Below, in pieces: positions 1 through 11,085 of a stretch of DNA of 64,000 nt. This DNA is from Iris pallida (taxonomy: Eukaryota > Streptophyta > Magnoliopsida > Asparagales > Iridaceae), in the NCBI GenBank assembly GCA_029216955.1, contig JANAVB010023996.1, positions 16,498,034 through 16,562,033 of the forward strand, written 5' to 3'. The first letter of the stretch is position 1. The number at the start of each line of letters is the position of its first letter. Position numbers and translations under genes: made by a program. Below the pieces are notes generated by a model, which was not told the origin of the DNA, searched no databases, and saw nothing but the letters and a program-made list of their open reading frames with translations.

Positions 1-67
1 GTGTTGCTCTAAATAGGCTCAGATACCTCGTTTCGGACAGTGTATTCTCACAAACATTCAGATCCAG

Positions 68-84
68 GCGAGTACATTCTCTGA
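68..84 (+). promoter_or_regulatory. Conserved candidate 5' splice site in LTR (GC-type donor)
   Basis: The sequence reads CCAG|GCGAGTACATTC. The same block occurs in C (after 24977 and 33976), as CAG|GTGAGTACATTC in E (after 53526), and as AG|GCAAGTA in solo LTRs F (after 39033) and 2609-4981 (after 3818). GC donors normally carry a strong AG|GCAAGT context, which these match. Use as an intron is inference. Confidence 0.5.
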
Positions 85-712
85 TTGTTTCATACTTGTT
101 ACGATTTATTCTTGCTCTAGATTACTTTACTTGATGCTGACACTTGTTATCACGAATTAGTACTATGTGGATCTTTCATGCGATGTTATTCCTTTATAGG
201 ATACAGGGTGTTTCGTGTTCGTGTACATTATCATGGGCATTGTATACTCCTGTGTTCGTGTTATTCGTATACAAATCGTGTGAAATCGTGTACTCTCATC
301 TGCCCACATGAATCATTGTACAACTATACTTCGTGTGCAGTACATAACTTACTGGATCCTTGCGAATTAATTTGGGAGGGTGAGTAGGAAATGGTTATGC
401 GATCAAATTCCCTATTGTAAACATTGTATATCCATTGTACCTTTGTGTATAATGGAGTCCCATTTTATTGTATAAACCCAACCTGTTTACATAACCATAT
501 TGTGCTCTAAATTACTAGTCACTTACGGTTCTTACTTATCATATATATATTTTCAGTTATCAAATCTCTCTCATGTTTTCATGTACATCTTCTTACAGTG
601 TTTTATGTATCTTACTCTATTGCCTGCTTTATATTTCCTGCCATGATATGAACTGCATGAGATGTACTGTGCTCGTTCCCGTCCTGACTGGACCTGTTGA
701 AATATTACAAAT

Positions 713-823
713 GATATCGAAGACTTCTGCCCAACCTACTATGGAGCCCAGCTAGACTATACCTGTGAGTTGGACCCACAGGAGGATCCAGCTCTAGCTG
801 AGGACGTCATCCATATTGCTTAG
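713..823 (+). other. Acidic LTR reading frame (candidate coding exon), element A
   Basis: There are 36 codons and a TAG, read as DIEDFCPTYYGA..LDYTC..DPQ..DP..AEDV. After YYG the distance to the stop is exactly that in C (25 codons). Against C most conserved codons differ only at third positions (tac/tat, gcc/gca, gac/gat, acc/act, cca/cct, gac/gat, gtc/gtt). Against H, the EDFC and G codons differ only at third positions. This argues for past protein-level selection. In this copy the AG expected upstream is AA (attacaa), so the candidate acceptor is damaged. Function unknown. Confidence 0.55.
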
Positions 824-1096
824 ACGAGATTAGTTAGGCTTTATCTTATTTCTTATGTCATTTGTATTGACTTCAGAGTTGTATTATTTTCTGGACGTTG
901 TGATGTCGTGTCGTTAGACACTTTGAATTTCCTTCTGTTTGTATCTTCCTTTGAGATTTTCATATCTATGATATCGTGCTATTTCTGCCTTAGTTGCGAT
1001 TGAGACTGTATTCTGTATTGTCACCTCCACTCGGAGTGTATATACTGCACATGTACCTTATATTGTTAGATGTTGTGACCTAGGACAGCGTTCTAC

Positions 1097-1112
1097 CGCC
1101 GACACTGCGGCG
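1097..1112 (+). other. Conserved hairpin near LTR 3' end (first copy)
   Basis: CGCCG, a 6-base loop ACACTG, then CGGCG. It recurs at 1287-1302, 26062-26077, 35060-35075, 54505-54520 and about 60168-60183, always some 70-80 bases before the LTR end (in A only the second copy). Stem mismatches in some copies look like decay. Confidence 0.5.
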
Positions 1113-1364
1113 TAGGCTGGACGTACCCACTTTTCGTGCCCTTACTCTAGGGTTGCGGGTCGTAAAATTTATGTTTATAGATGTCATATTATTCCTCCGT
1201 GCAAAGATGAGTTATACTGTTAACATGTTATACTTTATATCTGTTATACTGTTTAGATATTGCAGTTGACCTATACGACATTCTACCGCCGACACTGCGG
1301 CGTAGGCTGGACGTACCCACGTGCTCGTGACCCTAAACTGGGTGCTGGTCGTGACACGTTTTTA

Positions 1365-1382
1365 TGGTGGCCCATGTAGGTC
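1365..1382 (+). other. Candidate primer-binding site, element A
   Basis: TGGTGGCCCATGTAGGTC lies 8 bases after the LTR end. The matching position of C, D and E has TGGTGGCCCATGCAGGTC. It begins with TGG as required for a tRNA CCA end, but it is not the usual initiator-Met site (TGGTATCAGAGC), and the gap after the LTR is long. The tRNA is not identified. Confidence 0.45.
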
Positions 1383-1618
1383 TAAAGTCTTAAATAGCAC
1401 GATTTCGTAGTGGTGCTCAGACTTAGAGTGTTATTACGAGCCTGCTATTAGGATATAGTTTATCAGCTATATTAGAAGATAATCACAATTAGGAAAACTT
1501 CCAATCTTTTGATTACCATGACAATTCATTTTGCAATTACTCTTTGAATTTAATTGTCCTTCCTTAATAATATATTATCTTGTGTCATATTGACTTCTTT
1601 GTTTGATGTGTCTTCAGG
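1383..1618 (+). other. Leader between primer site and gag of A
   Basis: This resembles the leaders of C and E (for example GCCTGCtattagGAtata and cacaattAGGAAAActt). No other feature is seen. Confidence 0.5.
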
Positions 1619-2608
1619 ATGCTACCAAAGATCGGGTCACAGCGCTCTAGACCAGCGGGACCCACAGCCACTTCAGAGAGGTACACTACTTTACGACCTT
1701 CTGCTACAGTTGCAGCTCCGGGGGTTGCTTCCACTACTTTTCCTATCCATGTGGAAGTGTCAACAGCATTTGGGGGTGCTCCTCCTCCGATTCAAAGGAT
1801 CGTACTAGTTCAGCCAGAGGTGATTCCTCCACCACCTCCTCCATCGGCTGATTACTGCATAAATATTGGTGCTATTTCAGCAGATGATGGAGGAACAGAG
1901 GGATCAGACAAAGGCTCAGCTGAGGTAGGATGAGATAATTCACCAGAGCATCGAGAGTTCTCATCATTTGGCACTCACTACGGTGGAGAAGGTGGTTGTC
2001 GTTTAGCCCGAGGTTGCTCCAGTCCAGCAGTAGTAGACGAGGCCTGGTACTATTGTAGACTTCAAAAAGATGTCATCTAAAGAGTTTAAGGATAATGAGG
2101 GTATCTTTTTTGCTGACGATTGACCGAAGGATATTGGGCTGAGCTTGAAGCTGGCACCGATTCTGAAGAGCTTGCAGATGGAGGCGACCGCTAGTCAACT
2201 ATTCGATATTGCCCTCACTTGGTATCGTACAGAGCCTAGGCTTGCCATGACAAGTTTGACTTGGGATGCCTTCAAGAAGCTCTTCAAGAAGAAGTTCTTT
2301 TCCGATGCAACTTTTAGTGCATTAGAGAGCCAGTTTTTGAGATTGGTTCAGGGGAACATGTCGGTGGATGACTATGCTGCCGAGTATTGCTGTTTGAGCC
2401 GGTTCGCGAAGAGCATGGTTCAAAGGCCAAGGGATCGGGCCCGAAAGTTCAAGAGAGCCTGAAACGCAAGGTCAGATCGCGCACGTCTGGGCATCGTACG
2501 ACGACTTTCGAGGACATTCTTATGGATGCCCAGATAGTGGAGGTGGGCTTGGGCCTCAGGCCCAAGAGAAACAGCAATGCCATGGGTGCTGGCATCAACA
2601 TCATCAGT
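1619..2608 (+). pseudogene. gag: gag pseudogene of element A (matrix and capsid part)
   Basis: The N-terminal frame (1619-1933) matches the start of C's Gag: SQRSRPAGPTATSER here, SQRLGPGDTTERSATS there, then a FGGAP block in both. The capsid part (about 2040-2608) has LTWYRTEP, TWDAFKKLFKKKFF and LVQGNMSVDDYAAEY, matching ARTWYQTDP, TWRAFKELFKGKFF and LVQGNQTVEEYSGEF in C. Stops and frame changes break it at about 1933, 2123 and 2462. The solo LTR follows at 2609, and gag resumes at 4982. Gag would form the cytoplasmic particle. Confidence 0.8.
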
Positions 2609-3124
2609 TGTAAACTCCCTCATTTTTATGGTTTTTTTTATATTTTGCTTAAATAAAATAGCCACGATTTTTATATAAAAAGAAAATTTTATTTACTTTA
2701 TATAGTCTTAGTCATGGCTAAGTTTTGCTGTATAGGCCGACTAGAATGTATGGCACGGCTTGTGCAGATATGTACCAGGACTAGCTTATTATCTTGTGAA
2801 CCCTCTAAACTTATTTAAATTGATAGTTAGTTGATTACAATTTATAAAATCTCATTATTGTTATTTATTTAAAGTTTTAACATTTATTTATTGATTTATG
2901 AAGAATTTTTTAAAATAATTTTGTTTTATATAAGTAATATTAGTAATAGAAAGATCTATACTAAGTAAACATTTATATATAAAATATAATACATTTGTTA
3001 AATATATTTCAAAAATATTTTATTTATATATTTTTAGGTATAAGAAATTTTTCTTGGATATATAGGTTATATATATCCAAAAATTTAAAGCTTTATTTTA
3101 GGATATATATTTTTATTTTATTTT

Positions 3125-3125
3125 A

Positions 3126-3162
<37 letters not shown>
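3125..3162 (+). repeat. (TA)n microsatellite
   Basis: About 18 consecutive TA units inside the solo LTR. Confidence 0.95.
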
Positions 3163-3165
<3 letters not shown>

Positions 3166-4530
3166 CTCCTTCGTAAATCGAGGACATCGAAAGGTGCGTA
3201 TCAACTTTTTGGACGTGTGGGCTTTGACGGAATTCAAATTGGTCGCGTGTGCGCGACAAATTTAACCCGTATCCGTCAAAGAACGTCGTATCGGCCTTTT
3301 TTCGAATTTCTCAATAATTTTGTGCACACTCGTCAAATCATGATAAAACTTGCGCCATTGGACTAAAAATATTTTTCTGGTCCTGTGATCCAAGTTTGGT
3401 CTGATTCTGAGACCGTTGACCGGATCACCAGTTTGCGGGACCCACGATTCGATTCAACGGGCGATTTTGTACACGGCTCATCGAAATCCAAAATTGGATA
3501 TACCGTTGAGTTCGTCTCGCAAAACTGGATCTGTAGACATATAGTTTGACAACTTTAGAGGCCATAGGATTTGGCACGACATTTCGGTGCAAAGCGTGTC
3601 CAACGACGGATATCGTTTTGACCCAAAATTATTATTTTTTGCTTGTGTCCAGAATTTGACTTTTGGATAGACGTTTTGGTACTTTTCTTTTATTCCAAAA
3701 ATGTTGGTGATATTTATTTCAGCATCCGGAGACGTTTGCGGGAATTCTATACTTGCAGCCTCTTCTGTCTTGTTGATTTCCTCTACTAGACGTCGTCAAA
3801 ACACCCAACAACCACCAGGCAAGTATACATTGCTATTATTTATTTTTAGCGTTTAATTACTTTGTTTCATATTTTTTAGTTTTATTTGTTACAAACTGTG
3901 CGTCCAAGCCATACTTGGCTGGAAGCGACTCAATTAGTCGTTTTCGTTGTTTTATTTTATTTGATGCATGTTGACTTAGTTTTAGCGGACTACCTTCTTA
4001 TTATGGGATATCTTTATATCTCCATTGGCCATGACATAAATACTACATGGTTTAGATATTTTGCTAGGGCACGACTTGCAAATTGATTGGCCATCTCTAT
4101 GTAAGAAGTCGTGTGACGGATTGATGGTCATAACTGCTATGACTAGGGTATAGAGACTCAAGCAGTTACAAAACTGGATAGGATATGGACATGACTTGGT
4201 CAGTATGGAAAATCTTGGGGGAGGATAGTTACTAGTGCGTATGGAAAGCCAAACAGGTAAACCATAGTCTCCGGATAAAACTATGGCGAGATATATTTGC
4301 AGATACCCTTTGACATTTTCGACGTTACTGCCGAATACAGATGATTGGATGACAGTTACGTACACATAGCATAAATCCCACCCATGAGCATGAAAGTTGT
4401 CCTCTAAATTGCACAATAGACGGTTAGAATCCCCTTTGCATATTTGTGTCTAGGATAGTCTTTTGCATATTATTTATCTATTCTGAAAGTTCATATTAGC
4501 ATGATATTATGTATCTTGTTACGTCCATCT

Positions 4531-4644
4531 GAGGACCTGGTGATCTCTCCAGGTATAGACGTCGAGCAGGATCTCGAGGAGTACGGTTCAGGACTGGACT
4601 CTTCATTTCTAGCTGAGGAGGCCTCACAATCGGTGCCTATTTGA
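4531..4644 (+). other. Acidic LTR reading frame (candidate coding exon), solo LTR
   Basis: The frame is open from GAG at 4531 to TGA at 4642-4644. After the candidate acceptor CTCTCCAG| (ends 4552) it reads I-D-V-E-Q-D-L-E-E-Y-G-S-G-L-D-S-S, with YGSGLDSS matching YYGAGLDDT of C. The splice junction falls after the first base of a codon, as in C, F and H. Function unknown. Confidence 0.45.
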
Positions 4645-4981
4645 TTCTCTTCTCAGTTGATGGACTTATATAGTTGATACTCTTTTTCTTATTCATTTCA
4701 GTTGATTTCTTTCAGTAGCTCGGTAGTGGATTTGTTTCTGTCTGATAGATATTTTACTTTTATATTCAATTGAGCCATTTGGTTTGTTATTTCTCTTATT
4801 TGTTATTGTGGATGAGATATAGTTGTTTCCTGTGACCTTGTTATATTATTATAAGCTGGATCTCTCTTATTGCAGCTTATGTATATAAACGTAGATTCCA
4901 TATATTGGAGTAGTCTGCGTATACATACAACTAGCATGTACGTATTCCTAGTCCTACGTATATTGGGACTGGGGCATTACA

Positions 4982-5714
4982 TCAGCACCATGCACCAGCC
5001 CGTACACATCTTCCGTAGTAGCAGCAGAGGGGTACACCTTAGGGAAGAGCATTCAAGGAGCCTGAGCCCATTATAGATGTTGTAGTAGGTTCTGTTCTTC
5101 TCGATTTCTTTCCTATTTTAGCATTATTTGACTTTGGTGCCACACATAGATTTGTATCTGTCTCTTTTGCTCTTAGATACAATATTGTTGCTGAACCTTT
5201 GAGTAGGACTTGCAAGATTATGACCGGGGAAGACATTATCATGGTCACTAATATTTGTAAGGGATAGAGAGTTACTTTAGGAGGATGGGATTTGAGTGTA
5301 TGCTTGCTCGTAATGCCACTTCTGAACCACAATATTGTACTCATGATGGATTAATTGAGTAGGTACCATGGTAGAATAGATTGTAGAGGAGGTAGAGTTT
5401 TATTCAGTCCGCCGGGAGAGCAAGAGTTCGAGTTTATCAGAGGGGTAGGTAAGCAGAGGGACGGCTTCTGTGGAGATATCGTAGAAGGGAAGGAGTTGCC
5501 ACATCCATTGATAGCAGAGTTCTTGGATATTTTCCCTAAGGAGTTACTGGGGATGCCGCTGGACAGAGATGTTGAGTTATTTATAGACTTGGTGTCGGGT
5601 GCAGAGCCTATCTCGTTGCACGTATATAGGATCAACAACAGTGAGTTGGCAAAGTTAAAGAAGTAGGTTATTGAGCTGCAGGATAAAGGATTCATCAGGT
5701 CTAATTATTTACCT
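4982..5714 (+). pseudogene. gag end and protease pseudogene of element A
   Basis: 4982-5090 is a short gag remnant; the zinc knuckle seen in C is not recognisable. Protease is readable from about 5090: FDFGATHRFVSVSFAL corresponds to FDSGASHSFVSVSFAI in C, so the catalytic DSG is changed to DFG. The frame goes on through CKIMTGEDIIMV, VCLLVMPL and HPLIAEFLDIFPKEL to GFIRSNYLP, interrupted by TAG or TGA codons at several Trp, Arg and Gln positions. Protease would mature the Gag-Pol polyprotein. Confidence 0.8.
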
Positions 5715-5717
5715 TAG
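5715..5717 (+). other. UAG at the RT-entry Trp codon (element A)
   Basis: CCT-TAG-GGC replaces the Trp of the SPWG..LF motif. The same codon is TAG in C (28411-28413) and D (20134-20136, minus strand). Confidence 0.85.
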
Positions 5718-6390
5718 GGCACTATTATTCTATTTGTAGCGAAGAAGGATGGATCGATACACATATGTATCGACTATAGGACGCTGAACAGCCTCACCAT
5801 CAAGAACAAATACCCATTGTCGAGAATTTATGACTTGTTTGATCAGTTGAGCGGCACAAAGGTATTTTCGAAAATAGACTTAAAGTCGGGGTACCATCAG
5901 CTGAAGGTGAAGACGAAAGACATTCTGAAGACCGCTTTTCGCACTTGATATGGCCAATATAAATTCATTGTTATGCCGTTTGGGTTGACTAATGCCCCAG
6001 TGGTGTTCATGGACTTGATAAATAAGGTATTCCATTAGTACCTTGACAAGTTCATTATGGTCTTCATTGATGATATCTTGGTCTACTCGAAGATGCCAGA
6101 GGAGCACGAGGAGCATTTAAGGATTATGCTACAGACTCTTAGGAAGAAGCAGTTATATGAGAAGCTATCAAAGTGTGAGTTCTTCCTGGAGCAGTTGGAG
6201 TTCTTGGGTCATGTTGTGACTGAAAAAGGGATCTCGGTGGACCCGAAGAAGATTTTAGCAGTTTAGTCTTGGTCCACACCAAGCACAATTGTAAAAATTC
6301 TGAGCTTTTTAGGTCTGGCAGGCTACTACTGAAAGTTTGTTCAAGACGTTTCCCAGATTACAGAGCTAATAACCCGACTCCAGGAAGGAC
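5718..6390 (+). pseudogene. Reverse transcriptase pseudogene of element A
   Basis: RT blocks in order: [49 protein letters not shown] (then TGA for Arg) [28 protein letters not shown] and [16 protein letters not shown]. The catalytic pair DD of FIDDILVY is intact here, although it is lost in C. Stops replace Gln in FH*YLDK and fall in AV*SW and GYY*KF. A frameshift at about 6365-6390 separates it from RNase H. RT would copy the genomic RNA into cDNA in the particle. Confidence 0.88.
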
Positions 6391-6840
6391 GTGGAGCTTG
6401 TCTGGACCGAGGAGTGTCAAGCCGCCTTTGATGAGTTGAAGAAGAGGTTGACCACAGCTCCTATATTGATGTTTCCATCGGGGACAAGTGGTTTCACTAT
6501 CTACAGTGACATATCTGGAAAAGGCATGGGTCGTGTTCTTCAGCAGTATAGGAAGGTGATTGCCTATGCATCCAGGCAATTGTGTCCTCATAAAAAGAAC
6601 TACCTGACCCATGATCTAGAGTTGGCAGTTATTATCTTTACTTTGAAGCTGTAGAAGCACTACCTGTACCGAGAGCGTGCAGAGATCTTTACAGATCACA
6701 AGATCTTGAAGTACATGTTCACTCAAAAAGAGTTAAACATGAGACACATGCAGTAGCTACATCTGATAAAGGACTTTAATATCTCATTGAAGTATCATCC
6801 TGGAAAGGCTAACGTAATTGCCGATGTCGTGAATAGGTAT
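6391..6840 (+). pseudogene. RNase H pseudogene of element A
   Basis: Starts near [17 protein letters not shown]. RNase H motifs are [37 protein letters not shown], a stop at 6652-6654 (Trp in D, also TAG in C), HYLYRERAEIFTDHKILKY and [15 protein letters not shown] (usually VADALSR). RNase H removes the RNA strand of the RNA-DNA hybrid. Confidence 0.85.
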
Positions 6841-7964
6841 CTGGTAGCTATGTATTTGACGGTAGATCGTCATCTATTGGCAGATCTGGATAGTTTGGGT
6901 ATCGAGGTGATTGTTTCTGGGATAGAGATGCGGATGTGTGGTTTGTAGATTTAGTCTGAGTTAATGGACAGGATCTGATCAGCACAGATTATTGATGCAA
7001 CTCTGAGGAGCATCAGAAAGTAATTTCAGACGGGGTTGTTGGATGATTTCTCTATCGCTGAGGATGGATCGCTGAGGCACGGTACTAGATTGTGCGTGCC
7101 TAGTAGAGAGCCTCGAGAGAAGGTTCTTTAGGAGGCACACCGTTCTCAGTATGCTATGCATACTGGAGCTAACAAGATGTATAGAGATCTGAGAGAGCAC
7201 GTGGGATAGTATGGCATGAAGTGGAAGGTGGCACTGTTCGTATCCAGATGCTTGGTACACCAGCAGGTGAAAGCCGAGAGGCAGAGGCCATATGGTCAGA
7301 TTCAACCATTACCCATTCCAGAGTAGAAGTGGAAACATATTACTCTAGATTTTTTGTCTAGACTTCCACGATCCCCAAGAGGAAAAGATGCAATTTGAGT
7401 CATCGTTGACAAGTTGACCAAATTGGCCTACTTTTTGTCGTTCAAGTTAGATTTATCTATGGAGAAGGTGGCTGAGATGTATATGCGACAGATCGTCAGG
7501 TTGCACGGGGTTCCTATGAGCATAGTCTCGGATTGGGATAGTCGTATCACTTCATACTTCTAGAGGAGTTACAGACTAGCTTGGGCACTCAGCTCAAGTT
7601 GATTACCGCATATCACCCCCAAACGAACGGGCAGTCAGAAAAGACAATTCAGACACTTGAGTATAGGCTTCATATTTGTGTGTTAGATCTCAGGGGTTCT
7701 TGGAAGGACCATCTCTACCTTGTAGGGTTTGCTTACAATAACAGCTACCAGGCTAGCATAGAAATGTCACCATTTGAGGCTCTATACGGATGAAAGTATC
7801 CTACTCCCTTGTCTTGGGATGGTGTTGGCGAGAGTGCTTTTCTTAGCCTGGAGATGATTATGGAAGCAGCAGAGAAGGTCAAGTTGATTAGAGATAGACT
7901 TTGGGTGGCACAGGACAGACAGCGACGTTGGGCCGATAGCCACCGGAGGCCGTTAGAGTTTGAG
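6841..7964 (+). pseudogene. Integrase pseudogene of element A (zinc finger and core)
   Basis: The zinc region has EAHRSQYAMHTGANKMY and SRCLVHQQVKAE (second Cys changed to His). The core has [59 protein letters not shown] (Arg to Trp next to the second Asp), then GQSEKTIQTLEYRL and FAYNNSYQASIEMSPFEALYG. At least eight stops, mostly Trp, Gln or Arg codons, interrupt it, and a frame change lies near 7565-7580. It ends at LEFE, where the candidate intron begins. Confidence 0.85.
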
Positions 7965-8043
7965 GTATAGTTTTAGTTCTATGGTTCGTGCTTGCTTGTG
8001 ATTGTTTGGTTTAGGATGTTGTGTTGAGTTTTTTTTATGTTAG
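7965..8043 (+). other. Candidate spliceosomal intron in integrase, element A (79 bases)
   Basis: GAG|GTATAG...TTTTTTTTATGTTAG|GTTGGCGATATG. Removing it joins LEFE to VGDMVFLRIS in frame, the normal uninterrupted IN sequence of relatives. It is T-rich with stops in frame. C has a 99-base insert with the same boundaries at the same codon (30667-30765). Confidence 0.7.
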
Positions 8044-8470
8044 GTTGGCGATATGGTGTTCCTGAGGATTTCTTCGACACAGGGCACAATTAGCTTTGAA
8101 GGGGGCAGAAAGCTTAGTTCGCGATTCATTGGACCTTTCACCATTCTTGAGAGGGTCGGTGCGGTGGCCTATCGACTAGACTTTTTGCCTACGCTAGAGG
8201 GAGTTCACAACGTATTTCATGTTTCACAGTTGAGATGGTACATGGTAGACCCTAGTCACATATTGGATCATTCCGATATAGAGATGGGCCCTACTCTCGC
8301 TATCTAGAGCAGCATATAGAGATTATGGATCGTCAGGAGAATGTGCTCTGAAACTAGGTTATTCCCTTAGTTCGTGTCGTATGTAGTCATCACTCTCCAG
8401 GTGAGTTTACTTGGGAGAGGGAGATAACATGCAAGAGCCATACCCTTATCTCTTTGAGCCTTGAGGTATT
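8044..8470 (+). pseudogene. Integrase C-terminus and chromodomain-like tail, element A
   Basis: VGDMVFLRISSTQGTISFEG, then GGRKLSSRFIGPFTILERVG (the GPF block), VAYRLDFLP and VHNVFHVSQLRWY. After an in-frame break near 8305, HIEIMDRQENVL..VIPLVRVVCSHHSPGEFTWERE matches EILDRREKALRNQTIPLV of C. Such tails in chromoviruses are thought to steer integration to marked chromatin. Two stops lie in the tail. Confidence 0.8.
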
Positions 8471-8520
8471 GTTCTTCTTGTTCTTGCTTGTATTCTGGTG
8501 CTAGTTTTGTCTTTAATTTT

Positions 8521-8551
8521 GAGGACAAAATTTTTCTTTTGGAGGGTAGAT
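8521..8551 (+). other. Polypurine tract region of element A
   Basis: GAGGACAAAATTTTTCTTTTGGAGGGTAGA corresponds to the GAGGACGAAAT...GGAGGGTAGA found directly before the 3' LTRs of C, D and E. It primes plus-strand DNA. Confidence 0.75.
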
Positions 8552-9702
8552 TTTTCACTACCACAATCCTAAATAGGGCTACTTTTATCATTTCATATTT
8601 ATTATTTTGTGTGTATAGCTATTTAATTAATTACATGTGATGGTTGGATTTATTAGTTGACTAGCCTATTTATTGGACCCTAGATTAGTGAACCTATTTA
8701 GACTACTCATGACACTTGGACCTATGTTTTAGGTTGGATACAACTAGACTCATTTAAATCATGTTAGGTCAAGATTAGAATTAGAACTAATCAAACACAG
8801 TCTAGAACTACCCTACATTAACTTAAGTGTTCATGACAACTAGAAGGGCACTTTGGACATTTCAACCTAGCTCGATTTCCATACTTGGACGGCCAAGAGA
8901 GAGGAATAGGCTTCCTTTTTTACATTTCATTTGGAGCTCCAAAAACCCTAGTTTAGAGCTCTACAAAACCCTTCTCCTTTCCTATTCAATTCTCTACCAA
9001 AATTCTACCAATCTCCTTTAAATCATCACTTATTATTTACTTTAGAAGGCTTGGAGCTTGGAGGACAAGAAGCACAAGGAGAGGAGGCAAATAGCTAGAA
9101 GGATTGTGTCATACTTGACATTTGTGTCCATTTTGGGTGTTTCATTGGGAATCCATCTCCTAATAGGTAAACTACTTGTCATTTCTTCTATTTTAGACAC
9201 TATTTCATGCATGACACTATTAGAAAACCTACCCATGGACTAGAGGTACCCATAGGGGGAAGAACATGGCTCTAATGATCATATTGGTAAAAGTTACATA
9301 GTCTTTTTGTGCCATTTTTGGAAAATTTGAGGATGGCACACCAAGTGTTTGTCATTTGATTTGATAGACTAAATGGACATGTGAATGATGTATAAGGCTA
9401 GTAGTGTGTCTGCAAATTGATACTTATAGGTCGTGTCATGACACGGTAGGACACGAAATCAATTTAGAGGGTTTTGGCCTCTTACACTTATGGTGCACAT
9501 GTCCTATTGCACATGACACTTGACACTAGCTTAGAATTTAAGTAATTATGTTTATATGGATTTATTAGACTTGCCTACAAAATTTGGTAGGATTCGGACA
9601 AGGTAAATGTAGGTATCTTGGCCATATCACAACCATATCGTAGATTAGTGCGATACAGGGGTGGTACACGCCAAGTGTTTGTATTTGCGTCAAAGTGCCA
9701 TG

Positions 9703-9717
9703 AGTGTGTGTGTGTGT

Positions 9718-9748
<31 letters not shown>

Positions 9749-9749
9749 C
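9703..9749 (+). repeat. (TG)n microsatellite
   Basis: About 22 TG units, one of them replaced by TA. It explains the His-Thr and Cys-Val repeat frames here, which are not genes. Confidence 0.95.
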
Positions 9750-9829
9750 TTGAGTGTACACACATATACCTATGTTGTGTGTTGTGTAGTATATGCCTAC
9801 ACATGTATAATTATGGGTGTGCCACATGT

Positions 9830-11085
9830 GAGGGCATATGTGTGATACCCACGTACTAGTGTGTGTGTGTGTTTGTGTTGGCTAGCCACATTTGTGTGCA
9901 TTACCTAGTGTGATGCACATATGTGATATATGTGCCATGAAGGAGAAAATAGGACTGATTGTTAGTGTCTATGTAATGTTGCATGAGTGTAATGAGTTGT
10001 GGACAGTGTGTGTGGTGACCAATGTGGTAGTTGTGTAGATATGAGTGTAATATTGTGTGTGTGAATTATCTATGTGTGAGAGAGGGTGAGGGCAGCAACT
10101 ACGTATAGTGTGTGTACCTATACATGTAGGGTTGTGTTGTGTGTGTTGTGTCAATGTGTAGTGACGGTAAGGGAAAAAGAGGCACGTGTGTACAGTCAAG
10201 TGTGTAGTGTATTTATGTATGTGTGTATAATAGAGAGAGATGGTGAATTTCCTCACCTACACAGAGGCTAACCTGTGCACATACGTCTGTGCACAGGGAG
10301 TGCACAAACAGAAAGGTTTTTCCCTCTTTGGGGTTACTTGTGTTCACAGGCAGAGGCATGTGTAGGGGCTACTACACACAGGTTTAGTTGTGAGGGAAGA
10401 TCTACACTGTTGTGTAGTGTGCATATACACAAGGGTACAGGTGTATGGGGCGGGTTTGCATAGACCTATGTGTCGTGCACAAGGTGTAGGGAGTTTGCTC
10501 CCAGTACAAAAGCATGTACAGGTGATGAAGGGGGTTCTTCTTCCTTCTGTACGGCAGGGGGAGGCCCATGCTAGACCTGTGCACTGATGTGCACAGGTAG
10601 GAGGGAGAAATAAAGTAGGTAGAACTTGTACACCCTATTGCAGGGTGCCAAGTGCAGGGCCTGCACAGGGGGAAATGGAGGCTTGCACACACATACACAG
10701 GGTTAGGGAGCAAGGGCTTACCCTGTGCAATAGGCAGGGCCCTTTGTTGGCCTCAGGCCAGTAAGGTGCACTAGTGCACATGTGTGAGATGAGGCGCTAT
10801 GCAGTTCAATGCACAAAGAATATATTTGTGTGGTATGGTGTGTGTGGTAGACACAGGTGTGCCATATTGAGTGTCAGTGAACACACAATATGTGAGTTGT
10901 GTGTGTGTTTGTCTGTACCAACACGCATATGTGAGATAGAGTATATGTGAGTGAGTGAAGATAGTGCAGATGTGTGTGTTAGTGTCAAGTGTGTATTATG
11001 GTGTGTTAGTGAGATGTCAAGTGTGTATGTGAGAGTCACAATGAGTGATTGTGATGTGTGTGTGTGTTAAAGAGATTAGGTGATA
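9830..11085 (+). repeat. TG/TGTG-rich low-complexity tract in outer LTR
   Basis: About 1.25 kb of GTGTG, TGCACA and CACAGG-like text with no gene; the short frames are composition artefacts. Confidence 0.7.

Larger units (their letters stand above)
1..1356 (+). repeat. 3' part of the 5' LTR of element A
   Basis: It is homologous to the ends of the LTRs of element C: shared blocks include GCGAGTACATTCTCTGA (68-84), TCCTGACTGGA (682-692) and the CCGCCGACACTGCGGCG hairpin. It ends in ...GTCGTGACA at 1356, the end shared by all gypsy LTRs here. The terminal module (hairpin plus flank) occurs twice, near 1090-1135 and 1282-1320, unlike C or E. The LTR start lies outside the window. Confidence 0.85.
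2609..4981 (+). mobile_element. Solo gypsy-type LTR inserted in gag of A
   Basis: It starts TGTAAACTCCC, ends GGGGCATTACA, and is flanked by tcagt (2604-2608) and tcagc (4982-4986), a TSD with one mismatch. Gag continues on both sides and there is no internal coding region, so LTR-LTR recombination is likely. It keeps the gypsy LTR plan seen in C, E and F: a donor-like CCAG|GCAAGTA after 3818, an acceptor-like CTCTCCAG to 4552, and an acidic reading frame. 2660-3180 is AT-rich with a (TA)n run; 3180-3660 is a GC-richer unique stretch. Confidence 0.8.
1..8551 (+). mobile_element. Element A: Ty3/gypsy chromovirus (Tekay/Del-like), 5' truncated by the window
   Basis: The order is the end of a 5' LTR (to 1356), a primer-binding region, gag, PR, RT, RNase H, IN with a C-terminal chromodomain-like segment, and a polypurine tract at about 8521-8551. 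PR-RT-RH-IN order places it in Ty3/gypsy; the GPF-type IN C-terminus followed by a chromodomain-like tail and the very long LTRs suggest the Tekay/Del clade (inference). Many in-frame stops and at least one frameshift make it inactive. A solo LTR (2609-4981) interrupts gag. Its 3' LTR should start at about 8552, but that sequence is very unlike the 5' LTR, so the 3' partner is uncertain. Confidence 0.9.

Noticed and set aside
9565..9845. Thr/His and Cys/Val repeat frames
   Set aside because: Translations of the (TG)n microsatellite.
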